From contig JACYUQ010000003.1 in assembly GCA_014841835.1 (NCBI GenBank), positions 744,001 to 808,000 of the forward strand: 64,000 nt of DNA, written 5' to 3'. A program made the position numbers and the translations under genes. This document shows positions 9,586 to 20,264 of this stretch, piece by piece. Position 1 is the stretch's first letter; each line of letters starts with the position of its first letter. Origin of the DNA: Oxalobacteraceae sp. CFBP 13730 (lineage in GTDB: Bacteria > Pseudomonadota > Gammaproteobacteria > Burkholderiales > Burkholderiaceae_D). The notes under the pieces are model-generated. The model was not told the DNA's origin, made no database searches, and was given only the letters and a program-made list of their open reading frames with translations.

Positions 9586-9779
9586 AGCGCCTGGCAGCGA
9601 GCCGCGCATGGCTGGTGGGCGTGCAGAAATTCATGCAGGGTGTGGACGTGATTTACCGGATCGCAAAGTAAGCTGCCCCGCCTTGCCGTGCGCCATGTCA
9701 CGTGCCTGTCATGGAGATGTGAACGGATGAGCGCTCAGGCGTATGATGGACTCATCCACTGTCCACGAGAGGCACCAGC

Positions 9780-10853
9780 ATGAGCAAGCACCATAAAACG
9801 AAGCACCTGACGCCCGAGATCGCGGCGATCGCCACGCCCGATCTGACGGACGCAGTGACCATTACCGAGGCAACCGACGTGGCCGATGTGGCCGAGGCAG
9901 CCGACGAACCGCAGACGGACCAGCCGCTGCCGCAAGAGCCGGCGCCAGAAGTCAAACAAGCGCCGATCGGCGCCGTCAAGGCCGAGCCGGTCCACCTGCG
10001 CGGGCGCATGACGCTCGAAGACGCGTTCCAGGCCATCGGCTTGAACTGCGTCGCGCAGATCGAAGCAAACGTGCCGGGCGTGCTGAAACAGCATGTCGAA
10101 AGCCTGCACCAGATGCGCGTCGGTCTGCGCCGGCTGCGCGCGCTGCTCGCAATGTTCGAGGAACTGGCGCCGCCGCCGGTGCCGCTGCATGCGAGCATCG
10201 AGTGGCTGTCCGGCGAACTCGGTCCCGCGCGCGACTGGGACGTGCTGGCCGATTCCACCATCAAGCGCGTGCCGGGCATCGATGCGCACGCGCTGCGCCA
10301 GGCCGCGCATGACCGCGCCACGGGCCACCACGCGCAGATCCTGCACGTGCTGCGCGATGCGCGCTACACCGAATTGATGGCGCAACTGACCGACTGGCTG
10401 GGCGAACGCCGCTGGCAGCCCGAAGGCGGCTTGCCGAAGGATTCGCCGCTGCAAGAGCGCGCCGCGAAAAGCGCCCTGCCCCTGCTGCGCGCGGCCGAGA
10501 AGCGCCTGGCCAAGCGCATCGACGGGCTGGACGAAACCGACGCACCGGGCCGTCACCGCGTGCGCATCGCAGCCAAGAAGGCGCGTTACGCAGCAGAATT
10601 CTTCCGCGACCTGCTGCCGGCGCAGCGCGTCAAGCGCTATCTGGGGCACCTTGAAAAGCTGCAGGACCGCCTGGGCGTGCTGAACGACCTGGCCGTGGCC
10701 GACCAGCTGCTCGAAGAACTCAAGGGCGGCAGCAGCCAGGTCGCCAAGCAGGCGGCCTATGTGCGCGGCTATATCGCGGCGACGGGCGAAGCCGATGTGC
10801 AAGGGTTGTCGAAGGTGCTGGCCGATGTCGCCAAGCGCCGCATCACGCGCTGA
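9780..10853 (+). CDS. CHAD domain protein
   Basis: A 357-aa cytoplasmic protein. The first about 80 residues are acidic and low complexity (many Asp, Glu, Ala, Thr, Pro). The CHAD domain covers about residues 90-350 and shows both conserved basic helices: HQMRVGLRRLRALLAMF near 112 and HRVRIAAKKARYAAEFF near 258. CHAD domains bind inorganic polyphosphate and are often fused to CYTH triphosphatases; no CYTH domain is present. GAGAGG precedes ATG 9780. No polyphosphate kinase or phosphatase gene is adjacent, so its partner is unknown. Confidence 0.88.
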   Translation: MSKHHKTKHLTPEIAAIATPDLTDAVTITEATDVADVAEAADEPQTDQPLPQEPAPEVKQAPIGAVKAEPVHLRGRMTLEDAFQAIGLNCVAQIEANVPGVLKQHVESLHQMRVGLRRLRALLAMFEELAPPPVPLHASIEWLSGELGPARDWDVLADSTIKRVPGIDAHALRQAAHDRATGHHAQILHVLRDARYTELMAQLTDWLGERRWQPEGGLPKDSPLQERAAKSALPLLRAAEKRLAKRIDGLDETDAPGRHRVRIAAKKARYAAEFFRDLLPAQRVKRYLGHLEKLQDRLGVLNDLAVADQLLEELKGGSSQVAKQAAYVRGYIAATGEADVQGLSKVLADVAKRRITR

Positions 10854-10885
10854 TCCACCCAGGTCACGCTGACAGCATGGCCAAC

Positions 10886-10913
10886 CGATGCCCCGCCACA
10901 GCGCGGGGCATCG
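10886..10913 (+). terminator. Hairpin after the CHAD gene
   Basis: A perfect 11-bp stem, CGATGCCCCGC (10886-10896) with GCGGGGCATCG (10903-10913) and a 6-nt loop. The following U content is poor, so termination is likely but not certain. Confidence 0.5.
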
Positions 10914-11102
10914 TCACGTTTGCACCATGCGCGTATCGCCATTTCGCAGCGCCGCACTGCCCCGGTGCAGGCCGCGCCGCGCCGTTGTAAATCACTTCTC
11001 GATCACTTTGCGCCGCCCGGGATTTGCTGTAACGTCGTCCTGTAACGGGCCTTGCGCCACGTTTGCGGTGTCGTGACCATCCACATCTTGCGGAGACTTT
11101 CC

Positions 11103-12239
11103 ATGCAGTTTTGCACCAGGCTTATCCCGTTCGCCATCGCCATTGCCTTCGCCGGCGGCGCCAGCGCCCAGCAGGTCGTTAAAATCGGGCACGTGGGACC
11201 GGTGTCCGGCCCCAATTCACACCTCGGCAAGGACAACGAGAACGCGGCGCGCATGGCGATCGATGAACTCAACGCCAAGGGCTTCACCATCAACGGCCAG
11301 AAGGTCACGCTGCAACTGCTGGCCGAAGACGACGCGAGCGACCCGAAACAGGGTACCGCCGTGGCCCAGAAACTGGTCGACGCCAAGGTCAATGGCATTG
11401 TCGGTCACCTGAACTCGGGCACCAGTGTGCCGGCCTCGCGCATCTATCACAACGCCGGCCTGGTGCAGGTCTCGCCGGCCACCACCGCGACCCAGTTCAC
11501 GAAGCAGAAATTCCCCGGCGTGTTTCGCGTGGTGGCCAACGACGCCAAGCTTGGCGGCACGCTCGGCAAGTATGCGGTCGAGACGCTCAAGGTCAAGAAT
11601 ATCGCCATCATCGACGACCGCACCACCTACGGCCAGGGCGTGGCCGCCGAATTTGCGAAAGCGGCCCGGGGTCCCGGCGTGCGCATCGTCGACAAGCAGT
11701 TCACCAGCGCCACCGCGACCGATTTCACCGCCATCCTCACGGCGATTCGCGCCAAGAAGCCCGACCTGATTTTCTTTGGCGGCATGGATGCGGTGGCCGG
11801 CCCGATGCTCAAGCAAATGAAGGCGCTGGGTATCACGGCCCCCTTCATGGGTGGCGATGGCATGTGCACCGAAGCGCTGGGCCGCCTGGCAGGCGATGCG
11901 GTGGGCGATGGCAAGGTGGTGTGCGCCGAAGCCGGTGGCGTGAAAGGCGCGCAGGAGCAGAAGATGGCCGAGTTCCGCGCACGCTTCAAGCAGAAGACGG
12001 GCCAGGAAGTGCAGCTGTATGCGCCGTATGTGTACGACTCGGTGATGGTGATGGCGACTGCCATGCAGAATGCGAAATCGGCGGAGCCGGCAAAGTACCT
12101 GCCGGAACTGAAGAAGATCAGGTACGAGGGCGTGACCGGCACGATCCAGTTCGATCCGTCGGGGGACATCCTGAATGGCGCGCTGACGCTGTACACCTAC
12201 CAGGGCGGCAAGCGTACGCGGATGGATGTGATTCGCTAA
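11103..12239 (+). CDS. Branched-chain amino acid ABC transporter substrate-binding protein (orphan)
   Basis: Periplasmic binding protein of the Leu/Ile/Val (LivJ/LivK) family, 378 aa. A Sec signal peptide ends at GGASA, around residues 1-22. The mature start QQVVKIGHVGPVSGPNSHLGKDNENAARMAIDEL is the family signature. Two Rossmann-like lobes follow. ATG 11103 is chosen because it begins the signal peptide and has CGGAGA upstream; a further in-frame start at 11052 would not. No permease or ATPase genes lie nearby, so it must serve a transporter encoded elsewhere. The ligand cannot be told from sequence. Confidence 0.93.
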   Translation: MQFCTRLIPFAIAIAFAGGASAQQVVKIGHVGPVSGPNSHLGKDNENAARMAIDELNAKGFTINGQKVTLQLLAEDDASDPKQGTAVAQKLVDAKVNGIVGHLNSGTSVPASRIYHNAGLVQVSPATTATQFTKQKFPGVFRVVANDAKLGGTLGKYAVETLKVKNIAIIDDRTTYGQGVAAEFAKAARGPGVRIVDKQFTSATATDFTAILTAIRAKKPDLIFFGGMDAVAGPMLKQMKALGITAPFMGGDGMCTEALGRLAGDAVGDGKVVCAEAGGVKGAQEQKMAEFRARFKQKTGQEVQLYAPYVYDSVMVMATAMQNAKSAEPAKYLPELKKIRYEGVTGTIQFDPSGDILNGALTLYTYQGGKRTRMDVIR

Positions 12240-12240
12240 T

Positions 12241-12271
12241 AAAAAAACTCGGCGCCCGCAGGCGCCGAGTT
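12241..12271 (-). terminator. Intrinsic terminator of katG
   Basis: An 11-bp stem, AACTCGGCGCC (12246-12256) with GGCGCCGAGTT (12261-12271) and a 4-nt loop, followed on the minus strand by seven Ts. It lies between convergent genes and may also slow plus-strand transcription. Confidence 0.88.
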
Positions 12272-12287
12272 GGCTGTCAATCCGACC

Positions 12288-14587
<2,300 letters not shown>

Positions 14588-14748
14588 GGGAAAGTTCGGG
14601 CGTTCATGGATTGGCAATGTTGATGGATGCGATAGCGGTTTGTCGCACGGTAGATTGACCGCAGATTTCCGCGTGCGCACCTTTGAACCGCCCTTGATTT
14701 CCACACAACAACATTACATCGACAACCATGTTTTGGCACGTTATCGTT

Positions 14749-14772
14749 ATTTCTTTCCAATAAGAAAGAAAT
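14749..14772 (+). promoter_or_regulatory. Perfect inverted repeat in front of the BLUF gene
   Basis: ATTTCTTTC (14749-14757) and GAAAGAAAT (14764-14772) form a perfect 9-bp inverted repeat with a 6-nt loop that ends 5 nt before the ATG. The right arm contains the only purine-rich stretch that could serve as ribosome site, so the hairpin could mask translation, or the repeat could be a protein-binding operator. Confidence 0.55.
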
Positions 14773-14777
14773 TCACG

Positions 14778-15191
14778 ATGTCGATCAATCAACTCGTCTA
14801 CGTCAGCCAGGCCACCCGCAAGATGTCCCCAGCCGACCTGGCCGCCATTCAGGATACGGCGAAAAACAACAATGCTCCACTCGACGTGACTGGAAGCTTG
14901 TTTTACAACGGTGGGTGGTTCCTGCAGGTTCTGGAAGGCCCGGTGACGACGCTCGACAAGCTGTACCACAAGATCGAACTCGATCCGCGCCACAAGAATT
15001 CGCGCGTTCTGTACAACGAACCAGCCAAGTTCCGTACGTTCCCACGCTGGAGCATGAACATGATCAACCTGAACGATCGTCAAGCCGACAAATACGATGA
15101 ACTGGTGGAGGTGCTGGAAGCGGCGCAAGCCAATCGCCGGATCGGCGCAGCAGCCCCGGCAGTGGCGTTACTGAAGATGTTTGCGAGCTGA
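14778..15191 (+). CDS. BLUF domain blue-light sensor protein
   Basis: A 137-aa, single-domain flavin (FAD) photoreceptor. The key residues of the BLUF family are visible: the photoactive Tyr in QLVYVSQA near residue 8, Asn within KNNNAPLDVTG near 31, Gln in WFLQVLEG near 49 and Trp in PRWSMNM near 90. The family Gly-rich LDVTGSLFYNGG motif is intact. The short C-terminal extension (residues 100-137) would form capping helices. There is no fused output domain, so it must signal through a partner protein. The start at ATG 14778 is set by the domain boundary. It is divergent from katG. Confidence 0.93.
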   Translation: MSINQLVYVSQATRKMSPADLAAIQDTAKNNNAPLDVTGSLFYNGGWFLQVLEGPVTTLDKLYHKIELDPRHKNSRVLYNEPAKFRTFPRWSMNMINLNDRQADKYDELVEVLEAAQANRRIGAAAPAVALLKMFAS

Positions 15192-15219
15192 TCCCGAGCT
15201 GAAGCCGCAGCGGCGCCCG

Positions 15220-15864
15220 CTACCAGCGGTCGAGCGTGACAAAGTCGCCCAGCGTGCCCCGCTGGGCCCAGCCTTCCAGCTCCAGCATCGGCTTGGGATA
15301 AAACGCGGCCACGTGCCCGAGGCACAGGATCGCCACCGGCTTGCCGCCTTCCGGTATCCCGAGCAAGGCCGCGAGCCGGTCGGGATCGAACAGGGACACC
15401 CACCCCATTCCCAACCCTTCGGCGCGCGCCGCCAGCCACATGTTTTGGATCGCGCAGGACACCGATGCCAGGTCCATCTCGGGCAGCGTGCGGCGTCCGA
15501 ACACGTGCCGTTCGCGCCCGTCCTTCAGCGCCACGACCAGCACCTCGCCGCACTCGCGCAAGCCCTCGACCTTCAGGCGCATGAATTCGGCGCCACGCTC
15601 GCCCAGGGCGTCGGCGGTGGCCACGCGCTCGGTTTCAACGAGCGTGCAGATCTGCTCGCGCAGTAGCGTTGACGCGATGCGGATGAAGCGCCACGGCTGC
15701 ATCATGCCGACGCTGGGCGCCTGGTGCGCCGCCGTCAGCAGGCGCAGCAGCACTGCCTCGTCGATCGGCCCCGGGATGAAATGGCGCACGTCGCGCCGCT
15801 CCGCGATGGCGCGGTAGACGCCGTCGACCTGGGCGTCGTCAAAGCGGTGCGCCATTGTCGTCAT
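15220..15864 (-). CDS. bluB: 5,6-dimethylbenzimidazole synthase
   Basis: Flavin-dependent enzyme of the nitroreductase fold that fragments FMNH2 to dimethylbenzimidazole, the lower ligand of vitamin B12. The 214-aa product has RAIAERRDVRHFIPGPI at the N-terminus, SVGMMQPWRFIRI (the BluB-type substrate loop) near residue 55, and AEGLGMGWVSLFDP near 150, which separates BluB from ordinary nitroreductases. The start at 15864 overlaps the stop of the upstream ferredoxin gene by ATGA, so the two are coupled. It converges with the BLUF gene, with only 28 nt between. No other cobalamin genes are in the window. Confidence 0.9.
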   Translation of the reverse strand: MTTMAHRFDDAQVDGVYRAIAERRDVRHFIPGPIDEAVLLRLLTAAHQAPSVGMMQPWRFIRIASTLLREQICTLVETERVATADALGERGAEFMRLKVEGLRECGEVLVVALKDGRERHVFGRRTLPEMDLASVSCAIQNMWLAARAEGLGMGWVSLFDPDRLAALLGIPEGGKPVAILCLGHVAAFYPKPMLELEGWAQRGTLGDFVTLDRW

Positions 15865-16235
15865 GCCTCTGTGCCTGCCTGGTGAAACACCAGGTCCTCG
15901 ACCCGCTCGCCCTTGCACAGGTGCTGGTCGATGATGCGATCCATGTTGTCCGGCGTGACGTCGTAGTACCAGGTGCCGTCCGGCTGCACGCAGACGATCG
16001 GTCCGCCCTTGCACGCGGCGAAGCAGCTCACCCGGCTGCGCTTGACGCGCAGCGGGCCGCCATCCAGGCCGCTGGCCTTGAACTTCTCGCCCAGGCTGTC
16101 GAACAGCGCCTGCGCAGCGCCATCGGCATTGCAGCGAGGGCCGGTGCACACAAGCAGGTGGCGGCGGTAGACACCGATGGTGGGCTTGACGACCTGGCGG
16201 GGCGTATCGGGTGCGGGGGAATCGATGGTGGTCAT
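15861..16235 (-). CDS. Thioredoxin-like [2Fe-2S] ferredoxin, cobalamin-associated type
   Basis: A 124-aa electron carrier. Four cysteines fit a thioredoxin-fold [2Fe-2S] site: CTGPRC near residues 30-35 and CFAACKGGP near 71-75, followed by a conserved YYDVTPDNMDRIIDQHL segment. Proteins of this type commonly sit beside cobalamin genes, and here the gene is translationally coupled to bluB. It may reduce flavin for BluB or act in cobalt reduction; this is inference from context. No riboswitch was found in the short upstream gap. Confidence 0.85.
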   Translation of the reverse strand: MTTIDSPAPDTPRQVVKPTIGVYRRHLLVCTGPRCNADGAAQALFDSLGEKFKASGLDGGPLRVKRSRVSCFAACKGGPIVCVQPDGTWYYDVTPDNMDRIIDQHLCKGERVEDLVFHQAGTEA

Positions 16236-16301
16236 GCTTCGGTCAGGTGGGAAAGGCGGGAGACTAGCCGGCGATCTTACACCACGTGGCCTGCGGACCG
16301 C

Positions 16302-16338
16302 CCATAAAAAAGCGCGCCTTGCTCACGCAGGCGCGCTT
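16302..16338 (-). terminator. Intrinsic terminator of the small cytochrome c gene
   Basis: AAGCGCGCC (16310-16318) and GGCGCGCTT (16330-16338) form a 9-bp stem with an 11-nt loop; on the minus strand it runs into a T-tract (16306-16311). Confidence 0.8.
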
Positions 16339-16362
16339 CATGTCGTGCAGCAGCCGGACGGC

Positions 16363-16671
16363 TTATTTGGTCGCGAGCACCCACTTGACCAGCGAGCGCG
16401 CTTCGGCTTCGCTGACCTGCGGATTGGCCGGCATCGGGACCGGGCCCCAAGTGCCCGAGCCGCCCTTGAGCACCTTCTGCACCAGCTTGTCTTCGGCGCC
16501 CTTCTGGCCCGCGTATTTCTCGGCGACGTCCTTGTAGGCCGGCCCGACCAGCTTGGTAGCCGACGTGTGGCAGGCCATGCAATTCTTGGCCTTGGCCAGG
16601 TCGGCCTGGGCCAGGGCGCTGCCTGACGCAAACGCCGACAGCACGACACACAACAACAGGGACCGCTTCAT
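16363..16671 (-). CDS. Class I monoheme cytochrome c (c551/c8-like)
   Basis: A 102-aa periplasmic electron-transfer protein. A Sec signal peptide ends at GSALA near residue 21. One heme-attachment motif, CMACH, is near residue 31, and the axial methionine is in GPVPMPANP near 79. The length and motif order match the soluble c551 group. The start at 16671 is the first codon of the signal peptide; a longer frame upstream lacks sense. It is divergent from a small Trp-rich protein. The redox partner is unknown. Confidence 0.9.
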   Translation of the reverse strand: MKRSLLLCVVLSAFASGSALAQADLAKAKNCMACHTSATKLVGPAYKDVAEKYAGQKGAEDKLVQKVLKGGSGTWGPVPMPANPQVSEAEARSLVKWVLATK

Positions 16672-16768
16672 GGCATTCTCCGGATTAATAACTGAGTGAA
16701 TTTTACCGGCAATCCTCCAGACCTTCTGCAAGCGATACACTCTGTAACGCGATCACCACATTTGCTCA

Positions 16769-16821
16769 TACGGTGTAACAGAAAACCGCCATATTTTCCC
16801 ACAAGCATCATTTACACCGTA
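16769..16821. promoter_or_regulatory. Long-range 10-bp inverted repeat in divergent promoter region
   Basis: TACGGTGTAA (16769-16778) and TTACACCGTA (16812-16821) are exact reverse complements separated by 33 nt, upstream of the small Trp-rich protein and of the divergent cytochrome c gene. This spacing suits two half-operators on one DNA face or a looping regulator; no regulator is assigned. Confidence 0.45.
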
Positions 16822-16849
16822 AGATGTGTGGCTACAAGGAGTTTTCACC

Positions 16850-17074
16850 ATGCCCCTCATCCTCTTGATCGCCCTGCTCGCCGCCCTGCGCGGCTTCGAA
16901 GTCTGGCGTTTCGCCGACCTGTCGTGGTGGTACATCATCGGCCTGATGGTCGTCGCGTTCATCTGGTTCGAGTACATCGAAAAGGCGCTTGGCCTGGACA
17001 AGCGCAAGGCGCACGACGTCGATGAACAGCGCCGCGCCGACCGCGTAAAAAAGTCGATGGAAAAACGCCGCTAG
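16850..17074 (+). CDS. Small Trp-rich inner-membrane protein (TIGR04438-like)
   Basis: A 74-aa protein of unknown function. A hydrophobic stretch spans residues 1-14, a second hydrophobic segment rich in Trp and Tyr spans 22-46 (containing LSWWYIIGLMVV and FIWFEYIE), and a charged tail follows (DKRKAHDVDEQRRADRVKKSMEKRR). This is the layout of the beta-proteobacterial TIGR04438 Trp-rich family, recognised by eye. ATG 16850 has a strong AAGGAG at 16836-16841. It is probably monocistronic. Confidence 0.82.
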   Translation: MPLILLIALLAALRGFEVWRFADLSWWYIIGLMVVAFIWFEYIEKALGLDKRKAHDVDEQRRADRVKKSMEKRR

Positions 17075-17169
17075 CACGACCGCATTGCCGCCAGCCGCAG
17101 GGCTTGTGACCACCTTGCTGTGATACATTGGACAACTCACCGAGTCCTGTCCATTCATTACCTCCATCA

Positions 17170-18075
17170 ATGCATCCCGAACTGCGCCAGCTGCGCCATT
17201 TCGTCGCCGTGGCCGAAGAGCTGCATTTCGGCCGCGCCGCACAGCGCCTGCACATGACGCAGCCGCCGCTCTCGCAAAGCATCGCCAATCTCGAAGACCT
17301 GCTCGGTGCGCCCCTCTTCTTGCGCAACCGCCGCATGGTCGGCCTGACGGCGGCCGGCAACGCGCTGCTGCCCGAAGCACGCCGCATCCTCGACGAAGCC
17401 GGCGCTCTGCCCGAACTGGTGCGGCGCGCGGCCAGCGGCGAGGCGGGCCGCCTGGCGCTGTCGTTTGTGTCCACGGCCGGCCTGGGCATGCTGCCCGACG
17501 TGCTGCGCCGCTACCGCGCCGCATTCCCGGGCGTGCGCCTGGTGCTGCACGAGGCGACGTCCGACGTGCAGTTCGACGACCTGCTGTCCGGCCGCATCGA
17601 TGCCGGCTTCGTGATCCCGCTGCAGCCGGGTGCACCCGCAGGTACAGCCGATCCGGCGCTCGACTACCGCAAGCTGCTCGACGAACCTCTCGTGCTGTGC
17701 GCGCCCAGCGGACTGGCAGCGCTGGCCGCACCGGGACCGGTGTGGCTGCGCGACCTGCCCCCGCTGCCGCTGGTGATCTTCCCGCGCACGGTGGCGCCCA
17801 GCCTGCACGATGCGATCCTGGCGTGCTACCGCGCCGCCGGCGTGGTGCCCACGATCGGGCAGGAGGCGATCCAGATGCAGACCATCGTCAGCCTGGTCTC
17901 CGGCGGCATGGGCTTGGCACTTGTGCCACAATCCGTGTCGAACCTGATGCGCCCCGGCGTAGAATACCGTGCCCTGCGCGACGCCGCGCCGCTGGCCGAA
18001 ACGGGCCTGGCATGGCGGCGCGATAACGATTCGCCCGTCCTCAAGGGCTTCCTGGACTTATTGAAGAAAGACTGA
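17170..18075 (+). CDS. LysR family transcriptional regulator
   Basis: A 301-aa regulator. The N-terminal winged helix-turn-helix covers residues 1-60, with [19 protein letters not shown] as the recognition region. The C-terminal periplasmic-binding-like effector domain spans about 90-295, including the terminal [14 protein letters not shown]. The start at ATG 17170 fits the family N-terminus ([20 protein letters not shown]); no Shine-Dalgarno is clear. It is followed after 2 nt by lgt in the same direction, so readthrough is likely, but the regulated target cannot be deduced; LysR proteins usually control a divergent gene and none is divergent here. Confidence 0.92.
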   Translation: MHPELRQLRHFVAVAEELHFGRAAQRLHMTQPPLSQSIANLEDLLGAPLFLRNRRMVGLTAAGNALLPEARRILDEAGALPELVRRAASGEAGRLALSFVSTAGLGMLPDVLRRYRAAFPGVRLVLHEATSDVQFDDLLSGRIDAGFVIPLQPGAPAGTADPALDYRKLLDEPLVLCAPSGLAALAAPGPVWLRDLPPLPLVIFPRTVAPSLHDAILACYRAAGVVPTIGQEAIQMQTIVSLVSGGMGLALVPQSVSNLMRPGVEYRALRDAAPLAETGLAWRRDNDSPVLKGFLDLLKKD

Positions 18076-18077
18076 TT

Positions 18078-18887
18078 ATGCTGATTCATCCGCAGCCGGA
18101 CCCGATCGCGCTCGCGCTCGGGCCGGTGCAAATCCACTGGTATGGCCTGATGTACGTGGTCGCCTTTGCCCTGTTCATCATGCTGGGCCGCGTGCGCATC
18201 CGCATGCCGCACGTGGCGGTGCAGGGCTGGACCAAGGATGACCTGGACGACATGCTGTTCTACGGGATGCTCGGCGTAATCCTCGGCGGCCGCCTGGGCG
18301 AAGTGCTGTTCTACCAGCCGCTGTACTACCTGGCGCACCCGCTCGAGATCTTCATGATCTGGCGCGGCGGCATGTCGTTCCATGGTGGCTTTTTGGGCGT
18401 ACTGATCGCGATGGCGCTGTGGGCCCGCAAGCGCCGCCGCAACATCCTCGACGTGTACGACTTCATCGCGCCGCTCGTGCCGCTCGGGTATGCCGCGGGG
18501 CGCATGGGTAACTTCATCAATGCCGAACTGCCGGGCCGCCTGGCCGACCCGAGCCTGCCATGGGCGATGATCTGGCCGGGCGTGGCCGGTCCGCGCCATC
18601 CGTCGCCGCTGTACCAGGCACTGATCGACGGTGTGCTGGTCTTCATCATCCTGTGGGTGTTCGCGCGCAAAGCGCGTCCGCGCCTGGCCGTGGGCGCCAT
18701 GTTCACGCTGCTGTATGGCTGCGCGCGCTTCTTCACCGAATGGTTCCGCGTGCCGGATTGGGAAACCACCGTGTTCGGCTTGCCGATCACGTCGGGCCAG
18801 GTATTGTCGCTGCCGATGATCGTTGGTGCGCTGGCCATGCTGGTGTGGGCGTATCGCAAAGCGCCGGCGCGACCCGTGACGGCATAA
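18078..18887 (+). CDS. lgt: Prolipoprotein diacylglyceryl transferase
   Basis: Integral inner-membrane enzyme that transfers diacylglycerol from phosphatidylglycerol to the lipobox cysteine of prelipoproteins. The 269-aa product has about seven hydrophobic segments. The Lgt signature [14 protein letters not shown] is near residue 140, and the catalytic-region SFHGGFLGV near 98. [10 protein letters not shown] (about 75) is a further conserved loop. It is essential in most Gram-negative bacteria. It starts 2 nt after the LysR gene. This window encodes at least two predicted lipoprotein substrates (29078 and 42147). Confidence 0.97.
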   Translation: MLIHPQPDPIALALGPVQIHWYGLMYVVAFALFIMLGRVRIRMPHVAVQGWTKDDLDDMLFYGMLGVILGGRLGEVLFYQPLYYLAHPLEIFMIWRGGMSFHGGFLGVLIAMALWARKRRRNILDVYDFIAPLVPLGYAAGRMGNFINAELPGRLADPSLPWAMIWPGVAGPRHPSPLYQALIDGVLVFIILWVFARKARPRLAVGAMFTLLYGCARFFTEWFRVPDWETTVFGLPITSGQVLSLPMIVGALAMLVWAYRKAPARPVTA

Positions 18888-18965
18888 GTCCCCCCTGGGT
18901 GGGCAAACGCACAGAGCGCCCACTCTCGCTGCATCCACAATGGGACTTCTCTATATGGAGTCCCG

Positions 18966-20264
18966 ATGGTTCAAGTCCGGCGCATACGACATATCGGCTG
19001 GTGGCTGCTTCTTGCAGCCGTCATCGTCGCCAGCGGCATCGCGTTTGCCATCATGTGGCGTCCTGCGCTGGCGCCGCACACTGCACCACCATCCTTCGAC
19101 ACCACCCGCATCGAACGCGGCGCCAATCTGGCGCGCCTTGGCATGTGCGCGTCGTGCCACACACCGGATCTGGCGCGGCCCTTCGCCGGCGGCAAGCCGA
19201 TGAACACCCCGTTCGGCACGGTCCACAGCACCAACATCACCCCCGACACCACGACCGGCATCGGCGCCTGGAGCGAAGCGGCTTTTACACGCGCGATGCG
19301 CGAAGGCGTGGCGCGCGATGGCCACCTGCTGTATCCGGCCTTCCCGTACAACCACTATGTGCGCATGACCGACGGCGACATCCAGGACCTGTACGCCTAT
19401 TTCATGACGCGCCCCGCGATCGTGGCGCCGGCGCGCGAGAACCGGATGACCTTCCCGTTCGGGTTCCGGCCACTGGTTGCGTTCTGGAATGTGCTGTACC
19501 TGGACGACGCGCCATGGAAGCCGGTCGCCGGCCAATCGGCCGAATGGAACCGCGGTGCGTACCTGGCAGACGCCGTCGCGCACTGCGCGGCCTGCCACAC
19601 GCCGCGCACGCTGCTGGGCGGCCCCGATCTGAAGAAGCAGCTTGGCGGCGGCGAAGCCGATGACTGGTACGCGCCGGCGCTGAATGAACATTCGCCGTCG
19701 CCCCTGCCATGGACGCGCGACCAGCTGCAGGCGTATCTGCGCACCGGCGTCGCGCACGGCCACGCGATGGCGGCCGGGCCGATGCAGGATGTGGTCACGC
19801 ACCTGGCGCAAGCCGACGAGCGTGACGTGGCCGCGCTGGCTGCCTGGACCCACAGCCAATTGGCCAAGGCGCCGCCACGCGCAACACCGGCGCAGCAAGC
19901 CGGCCCGCTGCCTCAGCCCGCGAAGGATGATCCCGATCTGCAGCGCATGACGCTCGGCTACGCCGTGTATGCCAATTCGTGCGCGCGCTGCCACGACGCC
20001 GGGCGCGACGCCAGTTCCGGCACCGCCCTGCCGCTGCAAAAGGCGATTGCACTGTACGACCCCGATCCGCGCGACCTGATTCACATCACGCTGGACGGCA
20101 TCACGCCGCCCGACGGCGAGCCGTCGCGCTTCATGCCGGCGTTCAGGACGATCCTGACTGACGAACAGACCGGCGCCCTGGCTGCCTACCTGCGCAAGTA
20201 TGGCGCGAACCAACCTGTGTGGCCCGATCTGGACAAGGCCGTGCGCAAAGCGAGCAAAGAATGA
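18966..20264 (+). CDS. Membrane-anchored triheme cytochrome c subunit of a molybdenum hydroxylase
   Basis: A 432-aa protein with an uncleaved N-terminal anchor (residues 12-31) and three heme motifs: CASCH near residue 62, CAACH near 205 and CARCH near 339. This is the architecture of the cytochrome subunit of membrane-bound alcohol/aldehyde dehydrogenases, which passes electrons to ubiquinone or a terminal oxidase. GGAG at 18957-18960 precedes ATG 18966. Its TGA overlaps the start of the next gene (ATGA at 20261-20264), giving a three-gene translationally coupled unit with the [2Fe-2S] and molybdopterin subunits. Confidence 0.92.
   Translation: MVQVRRIRHIGWWLLLAAVIVASGIAFAIMWRPALAPHTAPPSFDTTRIERGANLARLGMCASCHTPDLARPFAGGKPMNTPFGTVHSTNITPDTTTGIGAWSEAAFTRAMREGVARDGHLLYPAFPYNHYVRMTDGDIQDLYAYFMTRPAIVAPARENRMTFPFGFRPLVAFWNVLYLDDAPWKPVAGQSAEWNRGAYLADAVAHCAACHTPRTLLGGPDLKKQLGGGEADDWYAPALNEHSPSPLPWTRDQLQAYLRTGVAHGHAMAAGPMQDVVTHLAQADERDVAALAAWTHSQLAKAPPRATPAQQAGPLPQPAKDDPDLQRMTLGYAVYANSCARCHDAGRDASSGTALPLQKAIALYDPDPRDLIHITLDGITPPDGEPSRFMPAFRTILTDEQTGALAAYLRKYGANQPVWPDLDKAVRKASKE

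Noticed and set aside
7321..9609. 762-codon open frame on the minus strand opposite the NHL protein
   Set aside because: The plus-strand frame has clear NHL repeats and M23 motifs; the antisense product has only low-complexity repeats.
14620..14645. OxyR site upstream of katG
   Set aside because: There is a GATAG/CTAT-like stretch, but the four spaced ATAG...CTAT elements of an OxyR site are not present in order, so I do not call it.
16236..16301. Cobalamin riboswitch upstream of the ferredoxin/bluB pair
   Set aside because: The gap to the cytochrome terminator is only about 65 nt and lacks the B12-box form.
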